Below the pieces are notes generated by a model. That model was not told where the DNA came from. It worked only from the letters and a program-made list of their open reading frames with translations, and ran no database searches. From G963663615 sp963663615 (GTDB taxonomy: Bacteria; Bacteroidota; Ignavibacteria; Ignavibacteriales; Melioribacteraceae), in assembly GCA_963663615.1 (NCBI GenBank), contig OY760517.1, positions 4,030,001 through 4,094,000 of the forward strand: 64,000 bases of DNA, written 5' to 3'. Positions 8,681-17,479 of the stretch are shown piece by piece (position 1 is the first letter of the stretch; each line of letters begins with the position of its first letter). The translations under genes were made by a program, and so were the position numbers.

Positions 8681-10951
8681 ATGACCACAAACAGTTATAA
8701 TGAACCAAACGAAAGAATAAATGAAATTCTGAACAGGGAGTCGGAAGAAGATTCGGTTTCCATTCAGGAGGTATTTCAGCTTATCAGGCTGAATTTACTT
8801 ACAATCATTATTATAACATTACTAAGTACAATTGTAGCTTCTTATATAGCTATAAGCAAGCCTAATATTTATCGTAGTACTTGTTTGTTAAGAATTTCGG
8901 AAACCAAAGGTAGTATTCTTGAAAATACTTTTGACAATCCGTTTGGTAATATGAAATCGAATACATTTATTGAAAATGAAATTGAAGTAATGAAAATATT
9001 TGCTATTCGAAAGCAAGTTGCTGAAAATTTGCTTGATACAATTCGTGTTAATGGTAATGAAAAGTTTAACCTCTTATTAACTCAAAAAGAGGTTGATGAT
9101 TCTGTTCTTACTTCTCCAATGGACGAACTTGATATAATAGACAGATTACTTCCTTCGGTTGTTAATATTGAGCAAAAGAATGATCTGGAACTTGTTAATA
9201 TAAGTGTTGAATCTCCATCCAAATATGAAGCCACACTTATTGCTAATGAGTATGCAAAAGCCTATACGGAACTAAATAAGGATTTTAACAGGGTTCAGTT
9301 AAAAATTGTTAAAGAATTTTTACAGGAACAGGTTAATCAGAAATTTACAGAGTTAACTGATGTTGAAAATAAATTAAGCAAGTTTCAGCAGGATAACGGT
9401 ATTGTTGAACTTAGTTCGCAGGCTGTATCTTTAATTGATCGCTTATCTCAGCTTGAAACTAAAAAGAATGATATTTTACTTAAACGCGAAATTGAGAAAA
9501 AGAATTTGTCGCTACTTAAGAAAGAATTGAAAGATAAAGAACCAAAGCTTTCGAAGTATGTTGATAATTTTGCATTGGAAAAATATTTGGATGAGTTACT
9601 TACAAGTATTGCAAAGCAAAAGGTTAAACTTGATATTTTAAGAGTTGGCAAGGGTGTTAGCAATGAAAGCATGGTTCTTAGAAGTGAAGAAAATAAACTT
9701 GCTGAACTACTTGACAAAAAGGATGAACTGGTTGGCAGATTTGAAAAAGGTCTTGACGTTTCAACCAAGGAAGATCTTAAAAAATTAATGAATACTATTC
9801 TTGATTCTGAAATTAGATATAAATCATTACTTGCCTCTTCTCAGGAAATAGATAAGCTGATTCAGAAACAAAATAGGTTGTTCGAAAAACTTCCGGTTCA
9901 AACAATTGAATATGCTCGTTTGGAGAGATCAAGAGTTACATTGGAAAAATTATACCTGTTGGTTCAGGAAAAATATCAGGAAGCTATTGTTAACGAACAA
10001 TCAGTTCCGGCTAACGTAATAATTCTTGATAAAGCACGTGAAGCACGTTTGCCTTCCAAACCAAACAGAAGAAATATTGTTCTTATTGGTTTGTTGCTTG
10101 GTATGATAATTTCAGGTGGTTTTGTTTTTGTTAGAAACTTCTTTGACAATACTGTTAAAACACCTGAAGATATTCAGAAATTAAGACAAAACGTTCTGGC
10201 ATGGATTCCAAGAATTGAATTCCCTACAGAAGAGAATAGAGCCAAGTACGAGTTTATTACCTTGGCAAAACCAAGCTCTTCAATTTCGGAAGCTTTTAGA
10301 GCCTTGCGTACAAGATTGCAGTTTATTAGAAAAGGTACTGAGAAAGTTAAAACCGTGATGGTAACATCAAGTTCTCCACGAGAAGGTAAAACAGTTATTT
10401 CGGTGAATCTTGCTAATACAATTGCTCAGTCTGGCAAAAGAACAATTGTTGTTGACTGTGACTTGAGAAAGCCGAGAATGCACAAGGTGTTTGGAACTGA
10501 TAAAAAACCAGGTATGACTGAATACTTTATTGGTGAAATTACACTCGACGAAGCAATTAGAAAATCAGATGCTGAAAATCTTTTTTACATGACTTGTGGT
10601 TCCATTCCTTCAAATCCTTCGGAAATTCTTGGTTCTGTTGAAATGGAAAAATTGCTGGATGAATTAAAAGAAAAATTTGATTTCGTTGTACTGGATTCAC
10701 CTCCAATTATTGCTGTAACCGACTCGGAAATTCTTTCTACTCTTGCCGATGCAAGTATTCTGGTTGTTAAATCCGAACAGACAGAAAAGGAAAGTGTTAA
10801 GCGTGCTGTTGAGTTGCTTAAACATGATTATACCAATTTTGCAGGTATAGTGCTTAACGACTTTGTAATCAAAAAAGGTTACTACAGTTACTACAAATAT
10901 TACTATTATTATTCAGCAACTGATAACAAACTAGTTAAAGATGATAAATAA
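8681..10951 (+). CDS. Wzc-like polysaccharide co-polymerase with C-terminal BY-kinase
   Basis: 756 residues. Order: cytoplasmic N-terminus, TM1 (37-57), Wzz/chain-length domain, long coiled-coil region (about 200-440), TM2 (464-484), then a bacterial tyrosine kinase. The kinase has Walker A SSPREGKT (about 564-571), Walker A' VVDCDLRKPR and Walker B FDFVVLDSPP. The C-terminus holds a tyrosine cluster (YYSYYKYYYYYS, about 733-744), the autophosphorylation tail. Family role: control chain length and export of capsule or EPS through cycles of tyrosine phosphorylation, together with an outer-membrane exporter and a phosphatase. No phosphatase gene is visible in this window. It sits 6 bases after the SLBB gene. 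The call is firm. Confidence 0.93.
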   Translation: MTTNSYNEPNERINEILNRESEEDSVSIQEVFQLIRLNLLTIIIITLLSTIVASYIAISKPNIYRSTCLLRISETKGSILENTFDNPFGNMKSNTFIENEIEVMKIFAIRKQVAENLLDTIRVNGNEKFNLLLTQKEVDDSVLTSPMDELDIIDRLLPSVVNIEQKNDLELVNISVESPSKYEATLIANEYAKAYTELNKDFNRVQLKIVKEFLQEQVNQKFTELTDVENKLSKFQQDNGIVELSSQAVSLIDRLSQLETKKNDILLKREIEKKNLSLLKKELKDKEPKLSKYVDNFALEKYLDELLTSIAKQKVKLDILRVGKGVSNESMVLRSEENKLAELLDKKDELVGRFEKGLDVSTKEDLKKLMNTILDSEIRYKSLLASSQEIDKLIQKQNRLFEKLPVQTIEYARLERSRVTLEKLYLLVQEKYQEAIVNEQSVPANVIILDKAREARLPSKPNRRNIVLIGLLLGMIISGGFVFVRNFFDNTVKTPEDIQKLRQNVLAWIPRIEFPTEENRAKYEFITLAKPSSSISEAFRALRTRLQFIRKGTEKVKTVMVTSSSPREGKTVISVNLANTIAQSGKRTIVVDCDLRKPRMHKVFGTDKKPGMTEYFIGEITLDEAIRKSDAENLFYMTCGSIPSNPSEILGSVEMEKLLDELKEKFDFVVLDSPPIIAVTDSEILSTLADASILVVKSEQTEKESVKRAVELLKHDYTNFAGIVLNDFVIKKGYYSYYKYYYYYSATDNKLVKDDK

Positions 10952-11006
10952 TACCGGTTCAGCTTATGGGCTGGTATAGATTAAATTTATTTACAAAGGT
11001 TTTAAA

Positions 11007-12038
11007 ATGAAAGGTACAATAGAAAATTCATCTGTGTTGATTACAGGTGGAGCAGGATTTATTGGTTCGAATTTAACTGAAAGATTGTTGAGTCAGAACA
11101 ACAAGGTTGTTGTGCTGGATAATCTTTCAAATGGTCACAAGGAAAATATTGAAGAGTTTTTGGATAATCCTGATTTTAGGTTTATTGAAGGCGATATTAG
11201 AGATTATGATACTTGTAAACAAGCTGTTGAAGGATGTGAGTATGTATTACATCAGGCTGCACTTGGGTCGGTACCAAGGTCTATTAAAGATCCTAAAACA
11301 TCAACAAATGTAAATGTTGGTGGATTTGTAAATATGCTTTTTGCTGCTGTTGAAGCAGGTATAAAAAGATTTGTTTATGCTTCCAGTTCTTCGGTTTACG
11401 GTGATAGCAAGGAGCTTCCCAAAGTTGAGGAGCGTATAGGAAAACCACTTTCGCCATACGCAATTACAAAACTTTCAAATGAAATTTACGCTAAAAACTT
11501 TTCTGAAATATATGGTATTGAAACCATAGGATTACGATATTTTAATGTATTTGGTCCCAAACAGGACCCAAACGGTGCTTATGCGGCAGTTATTCCTAAA
11601 TGGTCGCTTATGCTTAAAAACTGCGAAGCACCTGTAATTAACGGTGATACTGGCATTAGCAGGGATTTTACCTATATTGAAAATGTACTTCAGGCAAACC
11701 AGAGAGCAGCTACTACACCAACCGAATTTATACGCGAAAACCAGAAGAAATATTATGATAATAATGTCCCTTCAGGAGATGTGGTTTCGGAAATGTTTAA
11801 CATTGCTTGTGGTGGCAGAACTACTTTGATAGAATTGTTCGAATACCTGAAGAAAAACTTTGCTGAAAAAAATAGTGAAGTTGCTGCAGTTAACGCTGTT
11901 ATTGGTGAAAAAAGAAAAGGTGACATTCCACATTCGCATGCAAACATAACCAAGGCTGCTATGTTACTGGGTTATTCACCGGAAATATTGGTTGAAGAAG
12001 GAATAAAACTTGTTTCAGAATACTATATGAACAAATAG
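11007..12038 (+). CDS. wbpP: UDP-GlcNAc(A) C4-epimerase, WbpP/TviC type
   Basis: 343-residue extended SDR. NAD-binding TGGAGFIGSN (residues 13-21), the run HQAALGSVPRSIKDP, serine-rich ASSSSVYG, active-site Tyr151 and Lys155 in YAITK, and NVFGPKQDPNGAYAAVIPKW match WbpP and TviC closely. These enzymes interconvert UDP-GlcNAc/UDP-GalNAc or their uronic acids. No UDP-GlcNAc 6-dehydrogenase is present in the cluster, so interconversion of the non-oxidised N-acetylhexosamines is the likelier reaction. That would give UDP-GalNAc for the PglA-like transferase further on. An AAAGG site precedes the start. Exact substrate is inferred. Confidence 0.85.
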   Translation: MKGTIENSSVLITGGAGFIGSNLTERLLSQNNKVVVLDNLSNGHKENIEEFLDNPDFRFIEGDIRDYDTCKQAVEGCEYVLHQAALGSVPRSIKDPKTSTNVNVGGFVNMLFAAVEAGIKRFVYASSSSVYGDSKELPKVEERIGKPLSPYAITKLSNEIYAKNFSEIYGIETIGLRYFNVFGPKQDPNGAYAAVIPKWSLMLKNCEAPVINGDTGISRDFTYIENVLQANQRAATTPTEFIRENQKKYYDNNVPSGDVVSEMFNIACGGRTTLIELFEYLKKNFAEKNSEVAAVNAVIGEKRKGDIPHSHANITKAAMLLGYSPEILVEEGIKLVSEYYMNK

Positions 12039-12121
12039 TAAAGTATTGGGAAGAGTTTTAATAATAATTGGAAAAGTAAATTTAATTTTAATGAATTTCG
12101 GAAATATCCAGGGTTTAAGAG

Positions 12122-13081
12122 ATGTCTAAGAAAATATATATAGCCGGACATACCGGAATGGTTGGTTCCGCTATTACAAGAAGGTATCAGGAAAGTGATT
12201 ACGAAATAATCACAAAGGATTTGAGTGAGCTTGATTTAAGAAAACAGGCTGAAGTAGATGAATATGTAGCAGAAATAAAACCTGATCAGATGATTATTGC
12301 TGCTGCAAAAGTTGGCGGAATTTTAGCTAACAACATTTACAGGGCAGAGTTTATTTATGATAATTTGATGATTGCATCGAACCTTATTCATGCTGCACAT
12401 GAAAATAATGTTGAAAAAGTTCTGTTTCTTGGTAGCTCTTGCATTTATCCAAAATTTGCAGATCAACCTATGAGTGAAGAGGCACTTTTAACCGGTGAAC
12501 TTGAACAAACCAACGAACCATACGCAATAGCTAAAATTGCCGGTATAAAACTTTGCGAAAACTATTACAGACAGTACGATAGTAATTTCTTTTCTGTTAT
12601 GCCAACAAACCTTTACGGTCCATACGATAACTTTAATCTTAAAAGTTCGCATGTTTTGCCAGCACTTATAAGAAAGGCACACGAAGCAAAACTTAATGGA
12701 ACAAAAGAGCTTGTTGTGTGGGGTACAGGTTCTCCTAAAAGAGAGTTTCTTTATGTTGAAGACCTTGCCAACGCAATTTATTATTTGATGGATACCGTTA
12801 ATGCAAAAGATATTTATGAAAAAGGTATTACTCATCTTAATATTGGTACTGGCGAAGATATTACTATTAAGGAATTAGCTGAAACAATAATGAGTGTTGT
12901 TGGTTTTGAAGGAAAATTAACATTTGATTCTACCAAACCTGATGGAACTCCAAGAAAACTTATGAATGTTTCCAGACTTAATTCTTTGGGTTGGAAACAT
13001 ACTGAAAGCCTTAAAAGCGGCATTGAAAAAACTTATAACTGGTTTACTGAAAACCTTAACTCTGACAGGATTCGTTTATGA
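12122..13081 (+). CDS. fcl: GDP-L-fucose synthase
   Basis: 319 residues, the standard length. Motifs: IYIAGHTGMVGSAI at the N-terminus (residues 4-17), AAAKVGGILAN, the serine segment FLGSSCIYP, catalytic Tyr134/Lys138 in PYAIAKIAG, and the PTNLYGPYDNFN block unique to GDP-4-keto-6-deoxymannose epimerase/reductases. It converts GDP-4-keto-6-deoxy-D-mannose to GDP-L-fucose with NADPH. It overlaps the following gmd by 4 bases (ATGA), so the two pathway enzymes are made together, in the reverse order of the pathway. A GGGTTTAAGAG leader gives a usable ribosome site before ATG 12122. Very secure. Confidence 0.95.
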   Translation: MSKKIYIAGHTGMVGSAITRRYQESDYEIITKDLSELDLRKQAEVDEYVAEIKPDQMIIAAAKVGGILANNIYRAEFIYDNLMIASNLIHAAHENNVEKVLFLGSSCIYPKFADQPMSEEALLTGELEQTNEPYAIAKIAGIKLCENYYRQYDSNFFSVMPTNLYGPYDNFNLKSSHVLPALIRKAHEAKLNGTKELVVWGTGSPKREFLYVEDLANAIYYLMDTVNAKDIYEKGITHLNIGTGEDITIKELAETIMSVVGFEGKLTFDSTKPDGTPRKLMNVSRLNSLGWKHTESLKSGIEKTYNWFTENLNSDRIRL

Positions 13082-14250
13082 AAAAAGCGTTAATTACTGG
13101 TATAACCGGACAAGATGGAAGTTATCTTACTGAAATATTACTTGAAAAAGGATATGAGGTACATGGCATTATAAGAAGAAGTAGTTCTTTTAATACTGCC
13201 AGAATAGATCATTTATATCGTGATCAGGAAGTTTACGGTAAAAAACTATTTCTTCACTATGGAGATGTAGTTGATACAAGTAACCTGAACAGATTATTGG
13301 AAAAAATTGAACCGGACGAAATTTATAATCTTGCGGCTCAAAGTCATGTAAAAGTATCGTTTGAAGTTCCTGACTATACTGCTCAGGTTGATGCTCTTGG
13401 TACTTTGCGTTTTCTTGATGCAATACGTGAAGTGGGTCTTGGTAAACAAGCCAAGTTTTACCAGGCTTCAACAAGCGAACTCTATGGTAAGGTTCAGGAA
13501 ATTCCTCAAAGTGAAACAACTCCGTTTTACCCTCGTTCACCTTATGGTGTTGCAAAGTTATATGGATTCTGGATTGTTAAAAACTATCGTGAAGCATATA
13601 ATATTTATGCTTGTAACGGTATCCTTTTTAACCATGAATCACCAAGACGAGGTGAAACTTTCGTTACAAGAAAAATAACTCATGCTGCTGCAAAAATTGC
13701 CCTTGGTCTTCAGGATAAGCTTATTCTTGGTAACCTTAATTCCGAACGTGACTGGGGTTATGCTGCCGAGTATTGCGAAGGTATGTGGAATATTTTGCAG
13801 GCTGAAACTGCCGAGGATTTTGTTCTTGCCACCGGTAAAAAAGAAACTGTTAGAAATTTCTGTACCAACACCTTTAAATGGTTAGGTATTGATATTGAAT
13901 GGCAGGGTGAAAACGAAAATGAAAAAGGTGTTGTTAAAAAAATTAACGGCAGCAATTTTGAACTACTTAAAGAGTTTGCCGGTAATATTGAAGAGCATGA
14001 ACAGTTTAAATATGATCTTAACTTGCTCGACCTTTCGCTTGATAAATATAAAATTACTTCAGACCTGAAAGTTGGGGATGTAATTATCGAGGTGTCGCCC
14101 AAGTATTACAGACCTACCGAGGTTGATTTACTTATTGGTAACCCTGAAAAAGCTGAAAAAACTTTTGGCTGGAAGACTAAAACCAATCTTGAAGAATTAA
14201 ACAAAATAATGGTTCTTAGTGATTTAATAAACAGTGGTAGTAATCATTGA
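13078..14250 (+). CDS. gmd: GDP-mannose 4,6-dehydratase
   Basis: 390 residues. Signature TGITGQDGSYL (7-17), GIIRRSSSFNT, NLAAQSHVKVSFE, STSELYG, Tyr156/Lys160 in SPYGVAK and FNHESPRRGETFVTRKI. First committed step to GDP-L-fucose. Compared with the roughly 370-residue E. coli type there is an extra charged stretch of about 30 residues (around 292-330) between VVKKING and KVGDVIIEV, just before the conserved RPTEVDLLIG substrate segment. The insertion keeps the frame and both flanks are normal, so I take it as a lineage-specific loop and not damage. The stop TGA shares its last base with the ATG of the next gene. Confidence 0.95.
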   Translation: MKKALITGITGQDGSYLTEILLEKGYEVHGIIRRSSSFNTARIDHLYRDQEVYGKKLFLHYGDVVDTSNLNRLLEKIEPDEIYNLAAQSHVKVSFEVPDYTAQVDALGTLRFLDAIREVGLGKQAKFYQASTSELYGKVQEIPQSETTPFYPRSPYGVAKLYGFWIVKNYREAYNIYACNGILFNHESPRRGETFVTRKITHAAAKIALGLQDKLILGNLNSERDWGYAAEYCEGMWNILQAETAEDFVLATGKKETVRNFCTNTFKWLGIDIEWQGENENEKGVVKKINGSNFELLKEFAGNIEEHEQFKYDLNLLDLSLDKYKITSDLKVGDVIIEVSPKYYRPTEVDLLIGNPEKAEKTFGWKTKTNLEELNKIMVLSDLINSGSNH

Positions 14251-15302
14251 TGAAAAATATAATAGTTACAGGTGGTGCGGGGTTTATAGGCTCTAACCTT
14301 GTTAGATATTTAATCGAAAATACAGATCACAAAATTATTGTTGTTGACAAATTAACTTATGCAGGTAATCTTGTATCCTTGCAGGACCTTGAGGGTAATG
14401 AAAAATATGCATTTGAAGAGATAGATATTTGCGATAAATCAGCTCTTGATAATCTGTTCCAAAAGTATAACGTATCTGGAGTTATGCATCTTGCTGCAGA
14501 ATCACATGTGGACAGGTCTATTGACGGTCCGGACGAATTTATTCAGACAAATATAGTTGGAACTTTTAATCTGTTACTTGTTGCTTATAACTACTGGAAA
14601 AATCTTTCAGAAGAAGATAAAGCTGATTTCAGATTTTTACATGTTTCAACTGATGAGGTTTATGGATCGCTTGGTGCAACCGGACTTTTTACCGAAACTA
14701 CACCTTACGACCCAAAATCACCATATAGTGCCAGTAAGGCATCGTCAGATTTTCTGGCTCGTGCTTGGAATAATACTTATGGTTTGCCAGTGTTGGTTAC
14801 AAACTGTTCAAATAATTACGGTCCGTACCAATTCCCGGAAAAACTTATTCCTGTTGTTATACTAAACGCTCTTAACGAAAAACCTATTCCAATATACGGT
14901 AAAGGTGATAATGTTCGTGACTGGTTATATGTTGAAGATCATGCGAGAGCTTTATCAGCCGTGTTTGAAAAGGGTGTTATTGGCGAAACGTATAATATTG
15001 GCGGCAATAACGAAAAACAGAATATTGAACTCGTAAATAAAATTTGCAGTATCCTTGATGAACTAAAACCAAGGAATAATGGCAGTTACAAGGATTTGAT
15101 TACTTTTGTTACCGACCGACCAGGTCATGACAAACGTTATGCCATAGATGCATCAAAACTTTCCAAAGAACTTGGTATTGATCCGCTTCATACCTTTGAT
15201 GAAGGTATAAGAAAAACAGTTCAGTGGTATCTTGATAATAACAGCTGGTGCGATGCTGTTATGGAAAACAAGTATAATCTTGAAAGATTAGGGAAGGTAT
15301 AA
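14250..15302 (+). CDS. rfbB: dTDP-glucose 4,6-dehydratase
   Basis: 350 residues starting at ATG 14250, which overlaps the gmd stop (TGATG). The upstream TTG at 14247 is less likely. Motifs: TGGAGFIGSNLVR, MHLAAESHVDRSIDGP, STDEVYGSLG, the YSASKASSDF Tyr/Lys pair and CSNNYGPYQFPEKLIP are all diagnostic of RmlB/RfbB. It makes dTDP-4-keto-6-deoxy-D-glucose, here probably used by the FdtA-like isomerases rather than for rhamnose, because no rfbC or rfbD is present. It is followed after 2 bases by rfbA. Confidence 0.95.
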   Translation: MKNIIVTGGAGFIGSNLVRYLIENTDHKIIVVDKLTYAGNLVSLQDLEGNEKYAFEEIDICDKSALDNLFQKYNVSGVMHLAAESHVDRSIDGPDEFIQTNIVGTFNLLLVAYNYWKNLSEEDKADFRFLHVSTDEVYGSLGATGLFTETTPYDPKSPYSASKASSDFLARAWNNTYGLPVLVTNCSNNYGPYQFPEKLIPVVILNALNEKPIPIYGKGDNVRDWLYVEDHARALSAVFEKGVIGETYNIGGNNEKQNIELVNKICSILDELKPRNNGSYKDLITFVTDRPGHDKRYAIDASKLSKELGIDPLHTFDEGIRKTVQWYLDNNSWCDAVMENKYNLERLGKV

Positions 15303-15304
15303 GA

Positions 15305-16183
15305 ATGAAGGGAATTATATTAGCAGGTGGCTCCGGAACAAGACTTTATCCTTTAACACAGGTTGTTTGTAAACAGTTGTTGCCAGTTTACGATAAACCT
15401 ATGATTTATTATCCTCTTTCTACTTTAATGCTCGCTGGAATAAAAGATATATTAATTATTTCTACTCCTCAGGATACACCACGATTCCAGGAACTATTTG
15501 GTAACGGTGAAAAGTTTGGTCTTAATTTAAGTTACAAGGTTCAGCCTTCACCTGATGGACTTGCACAGGCTTTTATTCTTGGTGATGAGTTTATTGGTGA
15601 TGATAGTGTTTGTCTGGTTCTCGGTGATAACATTTTTTATGGTGCCGGCTTGCAAAAATTGCTTTCCGATAGTGTGAATATTGTTGAGAATGAAAATAAA
15701 GCAGTAAATTATGGCTATTGGGTAAGCGATCCCGAACGTTATGGTGTTGCTGAAATTGATAAACATGGCAACGTTCTTTCCATTGAAGAAAAGCCAAAAG
15801 AGCCCAAATCCAATTACGCAGTTGTTGGGTTATATTTTTATCCAAATTCGGTAGTTCAGATTGCCAAAAATGTTAAACCGTCATGGCGTAATGAATTGGA
15901 AATAACTTCAGTAAATCAGGAGTATCTTGATAAAAACCAACTTAAGTTAACCAGAATGAGCCGTGGATATGCCTGGCTTGATACAGGTACTCATGAATCA
16001 TTAACAGAAGCAACCGAGTTTGTTAAGGCAGTAGAAAACAGAACAGGTTTGAAAGTTGGTTGTATTGAAGAAATTGCATACAGAATGGGTTCAATTGATA
16101 AAGATCAATTAGCAGGTTTGGCTAAAGAGTTAGGTAAAAGTAGTTATGGTGAGTATCTTAACTCATTATTAAAAATTGGTTAG
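15305..16183 (+). CDS. rfbA: Glucose-1-phosphate thymidylyltransferase
   Basis: 292 residues. N-terminal nucleotide-binding signature GGSGTRLYPLTQVVCKQLLP, YDKPMIYYPLSTLMLAGI, GDNIFYG, RYGVAEID and EEKPKEPKSNYAVVGLYFY are characteristic of RmlA/RfbA. It activates glucose-1-phosphate to dTDP-glucose, the substrate of RfbB encoded just upstream. An AAGGTATAAG site covers the rfbB stop. Together rfbB and rfbA supply the dTDP-4-keto-6-deoxyglucose pool for the amino-sugar branch that follows. Confidence 0.96.
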   Translation: MKGIILAGGSGTRLYPLTQVVCKQLLPVYDKPMIYYPLSTLMLAGIKDILIISTPQDTPRFQELFGNGEKFGLNLSYKVQPSPDGLAQAFILGDEFIGDDSVCLVLGDNIFYGAGLQKLLSDSVNIVENENKAVNYGYWVSDPERYGVAEIDKHGNVLSIEEKPKEPKSNYAVVGLYFYPNSVVQIAKNVKPSWRNELEITSVNQEYLDKNQLKLTRMSRGYAWLDTGTHESLTEATEFVKAVENRTGLKVGCIEEIAYRMGSIDKDQLAGLAKELGKSSYGEYLNSLLKIG

Positions 16184-16186
16184 AAT

Positions 16187-16594
16187 ATGAGTCTTGATTC
16201 TGTTAAAATAATCGACCTGCCAAAAATACAAGATGAACGTGGCAACCTTTCTTTTATTGAAGGTAATAATCATATACCATTTAAAATAGAGAGATCGTAC
16301 TGGATTTACGATGTTCCCGGTGGTGAAACCAGGGGAGGTCATGCCTTTATAAACCAGGAAGAAGTTGTTGTAGCATTATCGGGTAGCCTTGATGTTGTTG
16401 TAAACGATGGTAAACAGAAGAAAACATTTTCTCTGAATCGTTCATATTATGGGTTATACATTCCCAATAATTTGTGGCGACACATGGAAAATTTTTCTAC
16501 AAATTCATTGGTTTTTGTTTTAAGTTCTACAAAATTTAGCGAAGAAGATTATGTCAGAGATTTTGACGAGTACCGCAAATTACAAAATGAATAG
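16187..16594 (+). CDS. FdtA/WxcM-like sugar 3,4-ketoisomerase, divergent copy
   Basis: 135-residue cupin of the WxcM-like/FdtA family, which isomerises dTDP-4-keto-6-deoxyglucose to a 3-keto sugar before amination. Family landmarks: DERGNLSFIEG, IERSYWIYDVPGGETRGGHA, SGSLDVVVNDG and YYGLYIPNNLWRHM. Where the second copy reads GGHAHK, this one reads GGHAFI: His52 is kept but the second histidine is Phe54. Those two histidines lie in the FdtA active site, so this copy may be altered in stereochemistry or inactive, for example a heteromer partner. It overlaps the next gene, its paralogue, by 8 bases. Confidence 0.85.
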   Translation: MSLDSVKIIDLPKIQDERGNLSFIEGNNHIPFKIERSYWIYDVPGGETRGGHAFINQEEVVVALSGSLDVVVNDGKQKKTFSLNRSYYGLYIPNNLWRHMENFSTNSLVFVLSSTKFSEEDYVRDFDEYRKLQNE

Positions 16595-17003
16595 CAGTTC
16601 AGTGCACGACTGTAATATTTTCGAGTTCGAAAGAATTAAAAAAAGATCCGGAAATATTACAATCCTCGAAAATATGAATACTTGTCCTTTTGAAATTAAC
16701 AGAGTTTATTACCTGTATGATATTCCTGGTGGTGAATCTCGTGGGGGACATGCACATAAAGAATTATATCAGATGATATTTGCTGCAAGCGGTAGTTTTG
16801 ATATTGTTCTTGATGATGGCAAAAACAAAAAAACAGTTACTCTTAACCGCCCTTATTACGGGTTATATGTAGTTCCTGGTATTTGGCGTGAGCTTGCAAG
16901 TTTTTCTTCCGGAGCCATTTGTTTGGTGCTTGCTTCCGAGAAGTATGATGAAAATGATTACATAAGAAATTATAAAGAATTTTTGGAACTCAAAAACAGG
17001 TGA
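16587..17003 (+). CDS. fdtA: dTDP-6-deoxy-hex-4-ulose 3,4-ketoisomerase, FdtA-like
   Basis: 138 residues from ATG 16587, chosen over the ATG at 16551 because it restores family length and avoids a 12-residue extension. Cupin motifs: RSGNITILEN, RVYYLYDIPGGESRGGHAHK (His55 and His57 intact), SGSFDIVLDDGKNKKTV, YYGLYVVPGIWRE and the C-terminal EKYDENDYIRNYKEF, all as in FdtA. The product would be a dTDP-3-keto-6-deoxyhexose, the substrate of the FdtB-like aminotransferase at 19070-20176. Whether the galacto (FdtA) or gluco (QdtA) epimer forms cannot be told from motifs. Confidence 0.88.
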   Translation: MNSSSVHDCNIFEFERIKKRSGNITILENMNTCPFEINRVYYLYDIPGGESRGGHAHKELYQMIFAASGSFDIVLDDGKNKKTVTLNRPYYGLYVVPGIWRELASFSSGAICLVLASEKYDENDYIRNYKEFLELKNR

Positions 17004-17011
17004 ATCATAAA

Positions 17012-17479
17012 ATGAAAAGTTCGCATTTGGGTAACTATTACGAAGATTTTGAAGAAGGTGCGGTAATTGAACATGCACTTTCAAAAACAATATTTGAAAG
17101 CGATAATAATTTTTTCAGTCTGTTAACTATGAATCATCATCCGCTTCATACTAACCAGGATTTTGCATCCAAATCCCAACACGGTAAATTACTTGTAGTT
17201 GGTACTTTGGTATTTAGCTTGGCTGTTGGTATAACAGTTCCTGATATAAGCGGAAAGGCGATTGCAAATTTGGGTTATGAAAGTATTGACCATTTGGGTC
17301 CTTGTTTTGTTGGCGATACAATTTATGCCAAAACAGAAGTTTTGGAAAAAAGGGAATCGAAAACAAGAAAAGATCGCGGCTTAATTTATGTTGAAACAGT
17401 AGCTTATAATCAAAATAACGAAGATATTCTAAAATTCAGAAGAAGAGTATTAATTAAGAAAAGGAGCTCTAATGGCTGA
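17012..17479 (+). CDS. MaoC-like (mesaconyl-CoA-type) hydratase
   Basis: 155 residues from ATG 17012, supported by an AGGTGA site at 16998-17003; a GTG at 17000 is the alternative. A hot-dog-fold MaoC protein: LLTMNHHPLHTNQDFAS carries the N-x-x-P-x-H hydratase motif, followed by HGKLLVVGTLVFSLAVG, SGKAIANLGYESIDHLGPCFVGDTIY and DRGLIYVETVAYN. This subtype hydrates enoyl-CoAs such as mesaconyl-CoA and is found next to CitE-like lyases in other bacteria. Here the lyase gene overlaps its 3' end. An acyl-CoA hydratase inside a nucleotide-sugar operon suggests synthesis of an acyl donor for the amino sugar. Substrate unknown. Confidence 0.8.
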   Translation: MKSSHLGNYYEDFEEGAVIEHALSKTIFESDNNFFSLLTMNHHPLHTNQDFASKSQHGKLLVVGTLVFSLAVGITVPDISGKAIANLGYESIDHLGPCFVGDTIYAKTEVLEKRESKTRKDRGLIYVETVAYNQNNEDILKFRRRVLIKKRSSNG

